A stretch of DNA of 64,000 nucleotides from Fasciolopsis buskii (lineage: Eukaryota; Platyhelminthes; Trematoda; Plagiorchiida; Fasciolidae): NCBI GenBank assembly GCA_008360955.1, contig LUCM01011253.1:62001-126000 (forward strand). Reading direction: 5' to 3'. The position numbers and the translations under genes are program-made. Below, piece by piece: positions 11,518 through 24,700 of this stretch. Every line of letters starts with the position of its first letter. The stretch's first letter is position 1. Under the pieces are notes generated by a model, which worked only from the letters and a program-made list of their open reading frames with translations, did no database searches and was not told the DNA's origin.

Positions 11518-14500
11518 GATCCTTGGCAATCCTCTAATGTATGATAAAAAAGTGAAGGTTAACTGGTGAGTTAGTTACTAAGACCCACCGTGTACAAACT
11601 CTTTAGTTCCTCCTAAGAATGTGTTATTCTAAGTTTGTAACTATTTCGCTGAGTAAGCTAGAAAGATATCTCAGTTCTCGTGAAAAACTCGGTGCTCTTG
11701 GGCTGTGGTCGCACACTTCCTCAGTGTTGCCTTTTAGTGCAATAAAGAGATTGAGTCCCGAACATCATAAATGAACGTACTCCGAGACCGAGGTTTTTAT
11801 ATCAGAACTGTATGCAAATATCAAAACCGAATGACGTAACGGGTGCATCAAAAAATCGATGCACCATGTACTGATTTTTACTTTGTATGAAATAATGTCA
11901 ATAACGCAGGGCTGTTTGTGGATGTAATTCGCGAATGACATCTACCAAAATCGCTATGTCATTAACATTATATCATTCACAATAAAAATCATAACTATAT
12001 GTTTTTATGAGAACGAATGCGGGACGCGTCACATGCAAAATCTGTTTCTCATTCGATGCTATGGAACATGTGCATTGATTTTGGGCAGTAACGCATGCAG
12101 TTCACAGCGATTGCAAGCTATAGGTTGAACACTGATTATACAACTACCGCTTCTGACAACTTCTGTTTGGTACCAGTCAAGTTGGTTCTAGAATGAGTAT
12201 CGTTCTTATCTTCGTGAGTAAGCCAAGTGGTTTACACCCTGATTCACGCGATTGATTTGAGTTTCGCACTTCGGTCACCGATATTTTCCCGTACCCTATT
12301 ACCTATCTGGATTCCCGTCCGAGTGAGGTGATATGTTTTCAAGTCTAAACTCGAGTTACTTGTGTTCACTCCCCGTTTAAGGTCAAATGATGAAGCGCTT
12401 CACAGCCCAAATTCCTCACACTTGTCCCAGATTCCCCGAACTTCCACTCTGTTGGCTGAAACCTAATGACCCTGATTAATTAATTACCGTACTTAAACAA
12501 ATGATGCTTCAATGCCTTTGCTGGCAAACTTGTCCGAGTAGTCTGCATACGTGTGTGTTTGTGCTTGTGTACGTGCGTGAGTATGCCAGATCACGTGTCT
12601 GATACAAGCTGCGCGTGAACAGAGGCGAGGAAACATTTGCTGAAGTCCAATATTGACTAAACCCCATACATTTAACCAGTTACCACACTATATTGGAATG
12701 GTAATTCCCTTTCTTCCCCACTACTTCATTTCCTGACAGCTGATAACTATTCAAAAACGCAATGGTATAATGTAAATTTCCTGTGTTAAAGCAAACAAGA
12801 AATCACTGCTTTTGTTTACTATACAACTAAGCGTAGTGCAAACTGGTCACACCTTTATAAGCATTCCTTCAATCTACGCCTGCCTGAAATTTGTCCAGAA
12901 CGCTGCATGCATTCAAGCAAATACAGATTGACAGGTATCGGTGATTTCGCTTTGCAGTTCATGCATCAGGGCACCGTGTGTCGGTATTCGGTTCAAGATC
13001 CGTGTGTCGAACCGCAGAAAGGTAAGATAAATACGGGTGCTTGTGTAAAATATGCACAAACAAGCCAGAAAACTAGGGAGGGAGAGACAGGGAAGAATGT
13101 AGAAGTAGAATGAATATGAAATGAGTAAAAAGAAGTTGTGCGGCACGGTAACTCCTTAAGCATCCGCACAACCGACACCGGAATATTTATTCGCCCGACT
13201 AGATTCATCAGTCTAGTCTTTGTTCTTTCACCGTTGCGGCACAGAAGATCTTTCGGCCACTCCGTCGGTTCTTTATGATGTCACTTATATTTCGGTATGT
13301 CTAATGTAACGATAAAAGATAATGACTGTCCTAAGTTGGCCGTCATGAACGGAGGTATAAAGACTGGTTTTGTTTTTGTCCGTAAAGAGAGAACATGTAG
13401 TCTAATGCACGGTTAACATCGCGGGGTAGCTCCTCCATTCAGGTTGAAATGTGCCAATAATCGTAAGCGTTATGAACAACGCATCATGGATTTTCGTGGA
13501 TTCCAAGTGTACCGTTTTATGTTCCTTACGTTTACCACTGTTACAAGACCATTAGGAAATCAATACAGTTTTTTCCTAAATTGCACACCGATGGGAGCTT
13601 TCTCGATATGCAATATTCGAAAATCGGAATAAATCGATATTGCTCAAAGGAACGTGACTGTTGCTGTTCACATTCGGAGTGAAATGTGGTCCAACTAGAT
13701 CAGCCTAGCAAAAAATATGGGATATCAAACGTTTTGCCTGGAAATTCGCAATGCCACCTGACTAAGCCAAACTGTATACAATACGAAATAAAAGTTTTTG
13801 TCACTTTAATTTGAAACCTGTTTTTCTGCTGACGATGTTTTCATTTCTGATATTACATTCATGAATATCAGTGATGACGATCGGTAAAATCAATACATGT
13901 GTTTTACATTTATATCCTCTTTCCAACATCTGCTGTACACATGCAAGCAACGAACTGCTGAGGATGAGAAGTAAAAGTGAAACCATTTAAGCGAAGAATT
14001 CATGCCTGTCAATTCGAAAGTGGACCAATGCGTCATTCGATAGGATTTCGTTCTTCTTACCAAGTGGAAGTGATCTACTGATGCATAAAATCGATGGTGA
14101 CCAACAAAAGAGCTGTCAGTTCCTTAGTGGAGCCTTTGTATCCCGTGGATATTCTTGAATGTGTATTGCTTCCTTCAGAGTAGCTTTTAGCTGAATTAAA
14201 ATCGTTCTAACTGGCAGAAATATCCGTAATTTTATTTCCAATTTTGTGGATGAGCTATTCAAATTCCAGTTTGATGGTTACTGATCAGTTGGGCGTAGGC
14301 TATGATCCAGTTTTGTTTGCTTAGGCGGCAACGTTTGCTTTGCCGTGAAGTCGATTGCACTGTTAGAATGCTCAGCATGAGAATGCACACCGATCAGGAC
14401 GCATCTGAAACGTATTAGCCGAGCAATGCACGGATTAATTTTATAAAAAATTTCGACCATTAGCCAATTTTAATTATGTCCACGGAGAAACAATGAAGCA

Positions 14501-14950
14501 ACCCACTTGTGCCAAGTACGAAGATATTCAAACCTGGTTAAATGTCGTTCGCTTTGAACTTGCTCATTGGAGCGTATCGCTTGCGTATGCTTTTTCTATC
14601 ATGCTAAACTGTCTCCGAACGTACTTTGTTCTTGATGAACATCTGTTGTTCTATAATTCGAATGCAGTAAATAAACGAACAGTCATTTCGGATGTTAAAC
14701 AGTCCTAAAGCAAACTTTACATGAGCATCGGAATTGACATTGCCACTAGTGAGCTTTCTCATATAAATAGGTATATTTTAATATATGAGTATAGCGTGAG
14801 AAACCCCCTCACGCGTTATGCATCTGAAAATCAATGCCGAAAGCAGGAACAGATTAGGCGATATTCAGCTTGTCGGGTAGGTGTTAAACTTCTAAGCATC
14901 CGTGGGCACGGAACTGGAACTTTAATTACATGGGTGAACATTCGGTGTTG

Positions 14951-15038
14951 CACGAACCACTGTTCCAATGAAACACAGCAACTAACCTGGTTTTGGCCAC
15001 GGGATTGGTCTCGTCGGTCACTTTCCAATGGGAACGAA
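14951..15038. repeat. Dispersed repeat family C, copy 1
   Basis: The segment 'acgaaccactgttcc..atgaaacacagcaactaacctgg' followed by 'ggattggtctcgtcggtcactttccaa' is matched at 26347-26433 in the same orientation, at roughly three-quarters identity by eye. The match does not clearly extend further, so the full element and its class are unknown. Overlapping open frames on both strands here are probably repeat-derived. Confidence 0.5.
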
Positions 15039-16189
15039 CAACATAGCTTAACGGGAGCCGTAGGATGTTTTGATAAATTTCCAGTTGCTTTAGGTTGGGA
15101 CAAGGATCCAAAGGTTATGCAGATTGGGAAATCCAGTTAACCCTTGTGCATCCAAAGTCCATCTCTCGAGCCGTTCAGCTCGTTTTTCAAAAAGTTATAT
15201 GCATGTCATTTAGTCTCGGTATTTGTTAAAATCTCAATCATAATAGTCTTACATGTAAAGATGTATTCAATGTGTCACCGATGAGGATATATTTTCATTG
15301 ACGTATTCTTACCACCTGATTAATAAAACTTGTTGAACTACGATCCATTGTTGTTTATGACTAGCAAGCAATTCTGTGTCCAATTCGTGTTTTTGAGTCA
15401 GCATTCTTCTGTTCATCGTCGAGCATAGTCAAGCGTAATGTACTCATCCATGCACGAGTTGCCGCATTTGGAATTTTGAAGAAAAGGTGGCGGAATTCTT
15501 GATCATTTTGCATTTCGCAAGACATGACAATATAGTTTCATTTCGGGAATCTAAACACAAACAATGCCTTTGGGAAACATCAACGAATTCTCATATTGCT
15601 TGTAAGAATGCATCAGTGAACAAAAATCTCTCACTCAAATGGGATCGGTTTCAGTCTCTGAAACATTTCTTCCAGAAAGGTGTGGTATCAACATTTACCA
15701 ATATCATTGTGGAGGTTGACATTTTCAAAATTTTGAATGGGCAGCGGTCAAACATTGATTTTATTACTTTTTATTAGAAGGATACCAGAAGCCCTTTGGG
15801 TTTGCATAGTCGCATTAGTTTAGACACCTTGGGCAGACTTGTTGAATGCACAGGTATGGTGACAATGACAGCAGCGAAATTCGATAAGGCCTGGCTAGAA
15901 ATTTTCTTATGGCAGACAGGAATCGTTTGATTTACAGTTTCATGGGAACGACAAGAAAGCAGACAAAATGAAAGTTTACTTTCCTATTTGCTTACTTATT
16001 TACATACTCACTGTCGAGATTATTTAAAGCGACTGAAATGTTTTTTCGGAAATATGACCATGTCTAAATTGCAGATACGCTTGGGCACAGTCATTTATTT
16101 ACGCTGAAAATGTAACCTCATGAATCAACTGTGCATGCAATGGGGACTTTTGAATAACTCATTCAGGTGTATCTTTTATTTTATATCTT
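15039..16189. other. Intergenic, no supported gene
   Basis: A 96-codon frame at 15487-15777 (+) has no recognisable domain. Nothing else is evident. Confidence 0.4.
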
Positions 16190-16250
16190 CTACGTGCTTT
16201 ATTAATAAAACAACATCATTTTCCAGGAGGAAAGCGTGCACCGAACAAGA
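16190..16250 (-). mobile_element. Possible family A tail fragment
   Basis: 'tgctttattaataaaacaacatcattttccaggagg' resembles the tail end of the family A repeats, but the tRNA-like head is absent and the match is short. It may be a 5'-truncated copy or coincidence. Confidence 0.25.
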
Positions 16251-18832
16251 CTGCGCAGTTTTTTTTATTCCTCGGGTTGTTGTTCCAGTACGACGCTGTC
16301 GAATCATCGGCAAGCAAGGTAGACCATTCCTGGCATTTTGGTTGGATTACAAGGCTGGGAAAATATTTGCCCCGCGGCTAGTGGACGCTGAAGTGCTGAT
16401 AAAATAACTGTTTTGTTTTGAAAAAAGTAAGCTTCTAGATGAAAGAAATACTCGGGTGCAAAGATGCGAAAACTATAGAATCCCACTTAACAAATGTCGA
16501 GTGGAAGACGCGTTTCGTCAAGGCCATGGATGTTGTAATTTCGAACAAAAGCAGATTGATAAATCGGAAGCATATGTCTATACGGTTTCGCCAGATTTCA
16601 CTTTTGTTTACTCGCAAAGCATGCTGCTGACAATTGGATGGTGAAACTGAAAAAATTGATTAAATTTTTTATCTTTAGAATAGATTCATGGGAACTGAAA
16701 TTAACATTGACCAAAAAAGCTGTAAGATCAATGATTATATGTTAGGCCAACAGTTTACTACTCTCTTTTACCATTGGGGGAATACAATAGCCAAAATTTT
16801 GCAGCTCGTCTGAAATGGACAGGATTTCACTAATCACTCACGTTTTCTTAGCATGCGTCATTGTCTGATAATAAGCCGTCTCTGAATCTCGATCAGTTTC
16901 TGCTGGCAGGATTGAGGCTGGTAGGTTATCCTGTCCGTATATCACTCGGGCACAGCTAATGCGAATGCGGCTGATGACGATAGACTATGGCTACTAACGT
17001 GTAGACCACAATTAATGAAGTCATTAGATGCTTTATATGACAGTTCTGCAACTAGTATTCATACTGGTAGCTAATGCATTTTGTAAAGAGACGACAAGTA
17101 GTATTACAGTGGCAAGTGTCTCGTGCTCTATTTGGTTCAAAGTTAAAAACATGCGGTGAATAAAATGGGTGAAAACAACCAGTATGAATTGCGTAAGTCT
17201 GTACTTGCAGGATATAGCAAGTTAGAATGTAAAAAGATGATCATGTGAGACCGTATACGAGCGATCGCCGGTCGAACATTTGGAAATTAACGTTGCTAAT
17301 GCTAACAGGGCATAATACCAAATTCTAGACCGCCAGAGTACTTCTGACTGATGATCCCTGATTTACTATTCCTTCTTTTCTCGTTCATCGGGCTCGAGCG
17401 TTCATATGCTCTTCTCCTTTATCGTATGTTTATTGCCTAATTCAATCATGCAGCATAAAAACGGTTGATTTGTCAAACCTTTCAACTTGAAATGAATTGT
17501 GTTACTGTAGGAAGGACACATTTTACAGTGGTGACATAAAACTGCACAGCAAATGTATCGTGACCGATCAAAGTCATCCGGTCATTTTACTTCTTACCAG
17601 TTATTGATTTTTGAGAATAAAATTTGGAATAAAATGGTTTTCGTATGCATCCTAACTAAACGGTACTTTTTGGCTTGTTTTAGCAGTGTTCACTAAAATG
17701 ACGTCTGTTCCAAAGCAGAGCACAAAAATGTGATGTCAAAGTCCCCATAAAAACGAGACTAAAAGCGCTAGCCCAATTGCCCATTGCTATCTGCCTTAAT
17801 CTACATTTCACAAGATAAGCTGGACATCTGAATCGAAAGATTGTTAAACGGTCGTATCTGATGTTAAGTGGGATCAAATCTTCGATCTATTTGGACATGG
17901 TACCTGAAATTAATTGACATGTTCATACTGTACAAAGACAGCTGGAAATTGTGACTGTGAGTGAAATTATTTGTGAAGAACAACCGAATGCTTGCGCAAT
18001 TTCAGGGTAGGGTCTGAGTAACCTTATTATCTTTGTGTTAAATGCTTAAGCGCAGCTTACTTTGCAATTTTGAGGTGATAAACTCCCAAAAAACCATATT
18101 TAACTATGAACTTAACGATCCACAATCTACTGAATTGTCGGTTCTGTGTGTACAAATGCAGTGTTGCATTCCATGGTTAGCACGCTGACCGCTGTTTCCA
18201 CATGGTTAATCATACTGTTGTTGTTAAACGAAAAATATGACTTTTCACGGAATCCGCTATTACAAGACAGATGCTGGAAATAGGTGCTATTTAGTATTCA
18301 GTTCATCGTGAGGAGTTGCTGTATTACTTCTAACTTTCTCTTGGATTCCGACATCGTGCAATGTGGTTGTGACTCAAACCACCGGCTCAGAGACTGGGTG
18401 GATCCCGTAAAATATCAGGCGAGAAATGTCATTCCGTAGGTGAATGTGACGTAAATTTTTTAAACAAGGTAGCCGGTAGGCAGGATAGTGGTTGGAAAAT
18501 TTTGCTTATGGTTTAATCACCCGGGAAGGTTGTGAACTCACCAAAAGGGACAGCCGGAAAGAAATCGTCAAGCAGGTCAAACTAATTGAACGACACGAAT
18601 TCACTCGAACTAATCGCCTCGGCAAGTGTCATGTAGAAGGAGGATTTGAAGTGAGAGGAAATAAAATAATGAGGTTAGTGGCATTCAGCACTGTACTCGA
18701 ATAATTATCAGTGATAATATCTAGTTCAGATGACCACGTATAACAACATAGGTTTTCAAAATTTTTGCTTGCCCGCAATGCGTTTCGAAATTCTTAGGTA
18801 TGTCACCATTCTCACTTTCACTTCATCCATTC
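16251..18832. other. Intergenic, no supported gene
   Basis: Short frames only (65 codons or fewer apart from ones overlapping the repeat fragment). I see no repeats shared elsewhere and no RNA gene. Confidence 0.4.
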
Positions 18833-18866
18833 CTGATGAAACGGTTGTGCATGAAACCGACATCAG
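18833..18866 (+). other. Interrupted 34-nt hairpin
   Basis: CTGATG (18833-18838) pairs with CATCAG (18861-18866), and inside it CGGTT (18842-18846) pairs with AACCG (18855-18859), with a small asymmetric internal loop and a terminal loop. The CTGATGA..GAAAC wording recalls a hammerhead ribozyme core. Here, though, the two core boxes are partly used up in pairing and no stem II is possible between them, so I call only the hairpin. Confidence 0.45.
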
Positions 18867-19238
18867 TCTGAAACGAGGCCAGCAGAACCAATGAGAATGT
18901 TGCATTCGTAACATCGTTAATGAGGAATGAAGCATTTCACTTTTCACCTAACATACCATTACACAATACGCTTTTTGATCTAAAATTATACGCAACAAAT
19001 TCAAACACGGGGAAAATGTAATATGGTTGATATACAAATATATTGCAAAAAATCGATAAGTAGATCCGACTGATTCCCGGCTTCTCTTCGGCTGATTGAT
19101 TACTGCAAGTGACTTTCGGCCCCAGACCAAGATTGTCATCATTTCACAGAAGATTATGAGTTTGTAAATGATTACCTTCTCATTTGACTTTCGCGTACAA
19201 ATGGATGGATGAAATTTCCTCGAAAACACAAGTAACCG
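18867..19238. other. Spacer between two structured motifs
   Basis: The - strand frame over 18948-19229 (93 codons) has no recognisable domain. The two CTGATGA-containing motifs that flank this stretch point towards each other on opposite strands. Confidence 0.3.
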
Positions 19239-19264
19239 GTTTCGCGGTTATCACCATTCATCAG
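19239..19264 (-). ncRNA. Hammerhead-like core motif (degenerate)
   Basis: On the - strand: CTGATGA, then a short imperfect hairpin (GGT/ACC around GATA, extended by a U-G pair), then GCGAAAC. This is the order CUGANGA - stem II - GAAA seen in hammerhead ribozymes, which occur in Penelope-like elements and in fluke satellites (family knowledge). The pair closing stem II would be an A-C mismatch, and I could not find a convincing stem I or cleavage site, so an active ribozyme is doubtful. Confidence 0.25.
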
Positions 19265-21614
19265 GTATGCGAGCCCGGCACTTTGTTGTCAAAGCTTCCA
19301 TATACTGGTGCACTTATTTGTTAGTTTCTCATTAGAATCTCAGTTGATCTGTTAAGGGCCTGAATGGATGGCAAGTCCAGTTAAGAACTACATGTTGATT
19401 TGGCTGAGTTGTTTATTTCGCCGCGTTAAAGCGCATAATGCCAAGCGCAACATTTAAAAAAGGACAACAATTGACATGTTTGTTTGACTGATTGGAAACA
19501 AATCACTCATCCCAATTTGGCAGTTTGCGATATCTAATATTCACCATTTATCTTGTTTACTTTAGATAAAAATTATCCTACTCAGTCCATTTATTTCAAA
19601 GCATTATCAGAATATGTCAAACCGCTGGGTTTGTAGATGTTCATAAACAAAAGGTACGTGATCTTTTATTATTCGATCTACTGAATCAATAAACAATGTG
19701 ATAGTTTACTTCTATTCAAGAATTGATTACCACTTGGTGATTAGTTGAAAGAAATTCGACAACCAGACATCAACTGTTTTCTTTCTAAGAAAATAATTAT
19801 TTGATCGTAAAAGGGAAGGACATGGAATCTTGTGGCTTTTAAACTCCTAAGTGTTGGAGAAAATAGCACGTGATTTTTTAAGGATTGACGGTGATGGGAC
19901 TGCCAATAACCGATGCTCACTACCAGAGAACCCGAAATTTGTGGTAAACAAAACTGAAATGCGGAATATTCTGCAACCCGGTGACTGTGTTACTCTCTCG
20001 TATTATTTCTGAATTATTTTAAAATGTTTCGTGACTGACATCGCACTAAACTGTTATGAACTAGGTCGCTTGTATGCATCTGTGTGACATGCTGCGTCTC
20101 ACATGGACGTGTTTGCAAATATGTAAAGTAAAATGCTTTGAATATTTCCCATGGGTCTGTTGCCTTGAGTGCAATTCATTGTTTACCCGGTTTTGTGAAA
20201 GAGGTTTACTGTTATTAGTTGAAAACCTCAAAAGTCTCTCAAAACATTCTACTTTTTCCTTGTTGCTCCTGCGTTCTATAAAGCACCATACAATGGGTGC
20301 GTTCGACACGTTGAATTGGAGCCATAAGATTTTGCAAAACGAATGCAAATTGTTCTTTCCTCTCACTACTACGAATTCATCGTAGAATTTCCATTGATAA
20401 CATGTGGAACACATTCGTTGCCAATTTGTCGAGGATTTTTGCGAATTCTTATATGTGGTAATCTCACCAGGCAAGCGTCAATAATTCAGTCACACTTCTC
20501 CATTTAATTCGCGAGCACCTTGAAGCACATACGCTAGCATACTGTCCCATAGTGGTGCCATAAAAGGGCCTCATAATAGGGAGCCGTATGAATGGCTTTC
20601 CCCTCGATTTCCCCTCATATGATAATTGAATTGGGAAGTGAAGCATATGTGTAGCCCCCGGCAATTGGTTAGTGACTGCCATGACCGTGAACTACGGCTT
20701 GCTGTCACTGTGAGCGATGGAAGCGTGTTTCACCAAAAACAAAGAGGCCATAACAATTTAGGAATTTGTCATTATTGTTTCCATTTGTAGTCGAGTAAAT
20801 GCGGCAACATAATATGCCACAGGTGCAGCGGAGTACCTGTGCCATCTAACATAATACGGCGAAGTTGTATAAATGACAGATATATGAATACACGCAAAGC
20901 ACGGGACGCCAATAAGCCTTAGAAGGTCAGGAATACAACCATACGCACTACTCATTTCTCCCACTGGTATAATGGGATTTGGTAATCGGGTATCCCCGTC
21001 ATAATCGCTTTAAACCTCAGGTTGTCTCCAAAATATTTTGTGATCCGCTGCATCGAAATTGCGGTAATCCACGAGTAATCTTTAAACGATGGATCCAGCC
21101 AAAAAGCAACAAATTTTGAGCACCGCGTGCCGAGTTTGAGAGGTAATAATTTGGACTTTGGAGTTCCATCACAAGGGACAGCATATTATATATGCATATA
21201 TATGGATATAATGGAAGGTTTAGTCATGAAGCTGTTCTGATTTGACCCAGTTGCTAACACAGAACTCGGTTGATGCCGCAGCCACAAATAGAGAGGATAA
21301 ACTTGGAACCCGTAAGGTTACCGAGATTAGAAGCGCTGATAACGTTTGGCCGCATAGGTGTTTTGTACCTGTACCCAGTTACCTGCGATCCACTGTCAGA
21401 GTGCTTGCTATTATGCGTGTATACTGCAGGCACACGATGCCAAAGAAGCTGGGCCCTTCAAGCCAATCATCAAGGCTTTAAGAAATAGGAGAACCAAGAT
21501 AGGGGTTAATTTTGAGCGACGATTTAATTAAAATTTACGAGAGAATGAAAGCGACAAGAACTTTTATCTTTTATCTTTTACTTCACTTATAAAAAACAAC
21601 AAAGTAAATCAATT
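19265..21614. other. Intergenic, no supported gene
   Basis: A 137-codon frame on the - strand (20061-20474) is the longest. Its protein is Cys/His/Lys-rich without a clear zinc-binding pattern, and an overlapping opposite-strand frame argues against real coding. A TA-rich patch lies at about 21183-21211. Confidence 0.4.
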
Positions 21615-21720
21615 TTTAGGGCGGGGGGCGCAGTCAGCAGAGGGCTGCAAAGTGGGGAAGTTAACCGGCGGTGTCATGTCCGAACGCCACGACCTTATCC
21701 GTTTGGCCACCGCCGGCCAA
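21615..21720 (-). mobile_element. SINE-like family A, copy 6, internally deleted
   Basis: It contains 'gtcagcagagggctgcaaagtggggaagttaaccggcggtg' and the best-preserved tRNA-like 5' end in the window ('ccacgaccttatccgtttggccaccgccggcc'). On the - strand this gives an A box of the form GGTGGCCAAACGG. The B-box block is deleted: 'ggcggtg' joins directly to 'tcatgtccgaacgcc'. The self-complementary CCGGCGGTG/CACCGCCGG ends are retained. Confidence 0.7.
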
Positions 21721-24700
21721 CTCGTACGGTCTATCAGATGTGGGCGACAATTTCTTCGACAAATTTGGTTATCGTCTGATCCAGCCGGTAAGCAATGCCT
21801 GGCAATTAGTTTGCTGAACACCGGACATGAAGATAATAAATCAGAGCCGCACTGGGGCTAGCTGTGTTCATATAAAAAAGGCATTGTGAAGGATCAATGC
21901 ATATTTCTGGCCTGTATAGACTTGCATACCTTAAGAGGATCATTGGGCTAAAAAGCCCTGCCATAGGAATGAGAGAACGTTCGTCTGCTTGATCCCAGCT
22001 TTGTCTGACTTGCAGAAGTAAGGACCACGAAGTCCGTACATGACAGTCCGTTGGACAGTAGATGTAGTCACATGCTCACCGGAATATGATACGACCACTT
22101 CGATTACCCAACGTCCTTGATTTAATTTGAATAAAACGTTGTAAAAGAAGAACACTTCAGACAGACGCATTTGATTTAAAACGGCTTGGTTTTCAATGCT
22201 CTGCAGCTTCTCCGAATTATTCAGAAATAATTGTGAATTACTATTTTTCCTTTACACCATGCTTAGCGTGAGAATTGTAACCTTACATTTTCTTACAGTC
22301 AGTTTCACAAACATGAACAAATAAACCTGCTTTATTGTTTTTACACATTCATCATTAAGCGTTATTCAAAATCTATCTTATTGTGCTATTCTAACGTATG
22401 TTCAGTTAAAACTGGCCGCTAGTTTCCAGTTTGCCAATCAATGAACAGTAAGACTATCTTCCGTTTTGGTATTTAACCCAGCCCAATCCCACAGCTTTCA
22501 TCTTGGTTTTCTACTTATAATCAGATATTTTAAACCTTTTTCATTTTAGAAGGATGTTAGTTCCAAACATTTTAGTATCTTCCTCTTACCTTGGTCTGCG
22601 TTAGGAGCGATTTGCTGCATTCGCAGGTGATCGAAAAATGTTTGCAAATTTTGGGAAAAGACCTTTAAAAAGGCTTTTCGCTCTGTTTTCTTTATTTGAG
22701 TACATTATAAAGTCGCACATTCTGCCACACGTTTCTGGTGAAGTACCAAATTTTCTACTTTCGACGGAATTCATACAATGTTCTTAGATTCCTGAAGTAC
22801 ATTTCATTGTCAGTTTGACTTAAGAAATTTAATAATTGAAACTTCGCTAGCAGTACTAATTTTGCACACTATACTAAATATATTTCTCATCAACCCGCTA
22901 CGTATCAGCTTGCAATCGACAAGGTCCTGTTTCGGTGTGAAGATTTTTGGGCTGAACCCGATACATGACGCATTTGCTTTTTGATACACTAGAAACCCAT
23001 TTCGGCCTAATACACTTTATCAACTCTGGAAACGAAGAAACAGCTCTTTGTGCAGTATTTCCATCAAATTTATTAGATGATTGAGTATTTGATTCTCAAA
23101 TTCTTATCAAGTGCTAACTTAGGTCCAATGGAAGAACTTTTCCCTGCAAATAGCTCCTCCGTGGAGGCACCAAATAATTTTGGTTTTGAGGAAGCGGGTC
23201 TCATCCAATCAAAACACAAATGAGGAGGATCTGCGCTATCGTCTGATTGGTCTCCCACAGGTCACTTCTGATTGGCGGTCACGGATGATATTGATGATAT
23301 TTTTGCCAGTTTAGATAAATTTCCCCGTACCTAATAAAATTATCTACTTATTATTGTGAGGGAAAAACACCACAGTGTTTGTTAACATAGCCGGCCATAA
23401 TATGAACCGATTCGAATGATTCTCCTTTGGGAGAGCAGTATGATGCACTTCAGGAAATCAGCTCCGACGTACACATTTATTCCGTTACGCTACGGTCAAC
23501 GAGTACTGTCACTGAGTTTATCGGATCAGCTTTTCCATTTTCTGTACTGTGCTTGGATACCGCATGTGGCCTTGCCACAGATGGCCTTGATAGTTTTCCT
23601 ATTCCCGCTGACCATGTTGATAGTACGACCAGCATATGGGTTTTCATCAGCCGATACAGAGAGATTAAAATATTTCGTAGATTCATCAGCGGATGCTTTT
23701 ACCAGATTTTCCCAATCTGAAACTTACTCTGCCAATCTGAGAGGAATAAAGTTTCTGGAACAGATGAAACCAGAAAGAAGTGAGTTAAAGGCGAATCGGA
23801 ATATTTCTTTTCCAGTTTTATATATTACCGTTTTGAAATTCTAACAGATTGGTCATCTTCTCTTCTGATTTGGAATCAATGAGGTTATATCTGTATATGT
23901 TCACTATAGTGGGAGCTTTATCGGCTATCCATAAATCCCACTGATCGAGTCAGTAGGCATTTCTGAATTGAACTTTCGCCGGATTAGAAGTTCTACTGAA
24001 GTTAAACCTCCTTTACTTGGTTTCCATTTGTGACTAATGTTGGTGGAGCAGACCTATTTTTAGTTGATAGAGACTACGAAACCCCAGGGCACAGATTCAT
24101 TCAGAATATCCGGAACAGCTAATATTAACGGTTATTTCCATCCGCCGCAGTGGATTGGTACGAAATCTTCAGAATGTGATGTGCTCAAATCAGTATTCTG
24201 GAGTCGTAGAATGATTGATATACAACGATTTATAAAAACCCCTCCAAGATTAACATGTTTCCTCTCTTTTGTCCAAACATAGTCCAGAAAGTGTGCTAAA
24301 AGCGACCTGCGGAAATCAGAGCTGTTAGATTATTTCCAATTTGCAGTTACTGTTGCTTTTGGGACTACTACTATTATTAGCATTACTACAACAACAGCGC
24401 TGTGATTAATATTATTGCTGCTAACCAAACTTTCATTACTACAATCAAAGTGACTGGCATTGCTTCCCTAAGTGCTTCTTCTGTTATTACTGCTGCCGGT
24501 ATCACTATGGTAGCAAGTATTAATAAGGCTCCTAATACTTCAACTCAGATAATACCCTTTCCAATTCACATTGTTCAAAGTAGACTAACACAAAACCTCA
24601 TTGATCTTGATAAATTTCTTCCCTTGTTATTTGACTGAAACCTCTTAAGCATTCGATAAATGGTGACACGAAATGTTTGATCCTGGTCTAGAGGTAATCA

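Larger units (their letters stand above)
8988..14950. other. Long stretch without a supported gene
   Basis: About 6 kb, AT-rich and dense with stops; between about 9600 and 12900 there is almost no frame above 60 codons. It contains two short (TA)n runs (listed separately) and a degenerate GT-rich patch near 12550-12595. I see no RNA gene, no recognisable transposon protein and no exon. Confidence 0.5.

Noticed and set aside
20061..20474. A 137-codon gene on the - strand
   Set aside because: An opposite-strand frame of 103 codons overlaps it; there is no domain, no regular Cys/His spacing and no splice context.
23073..23258. A coding exon on the - strand (61 codons, protein-like composition)
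   Set aside because: There is a TGA just upstream in frame, the only acceptor candidate is poor, there is no known domain and no partner exon.
23416..23844. A 142-codon gene on the + strand
   Set aside because: Two other frames overlap it on both strands; the translation has a hydrophobic patch but no signal or recognised fold.
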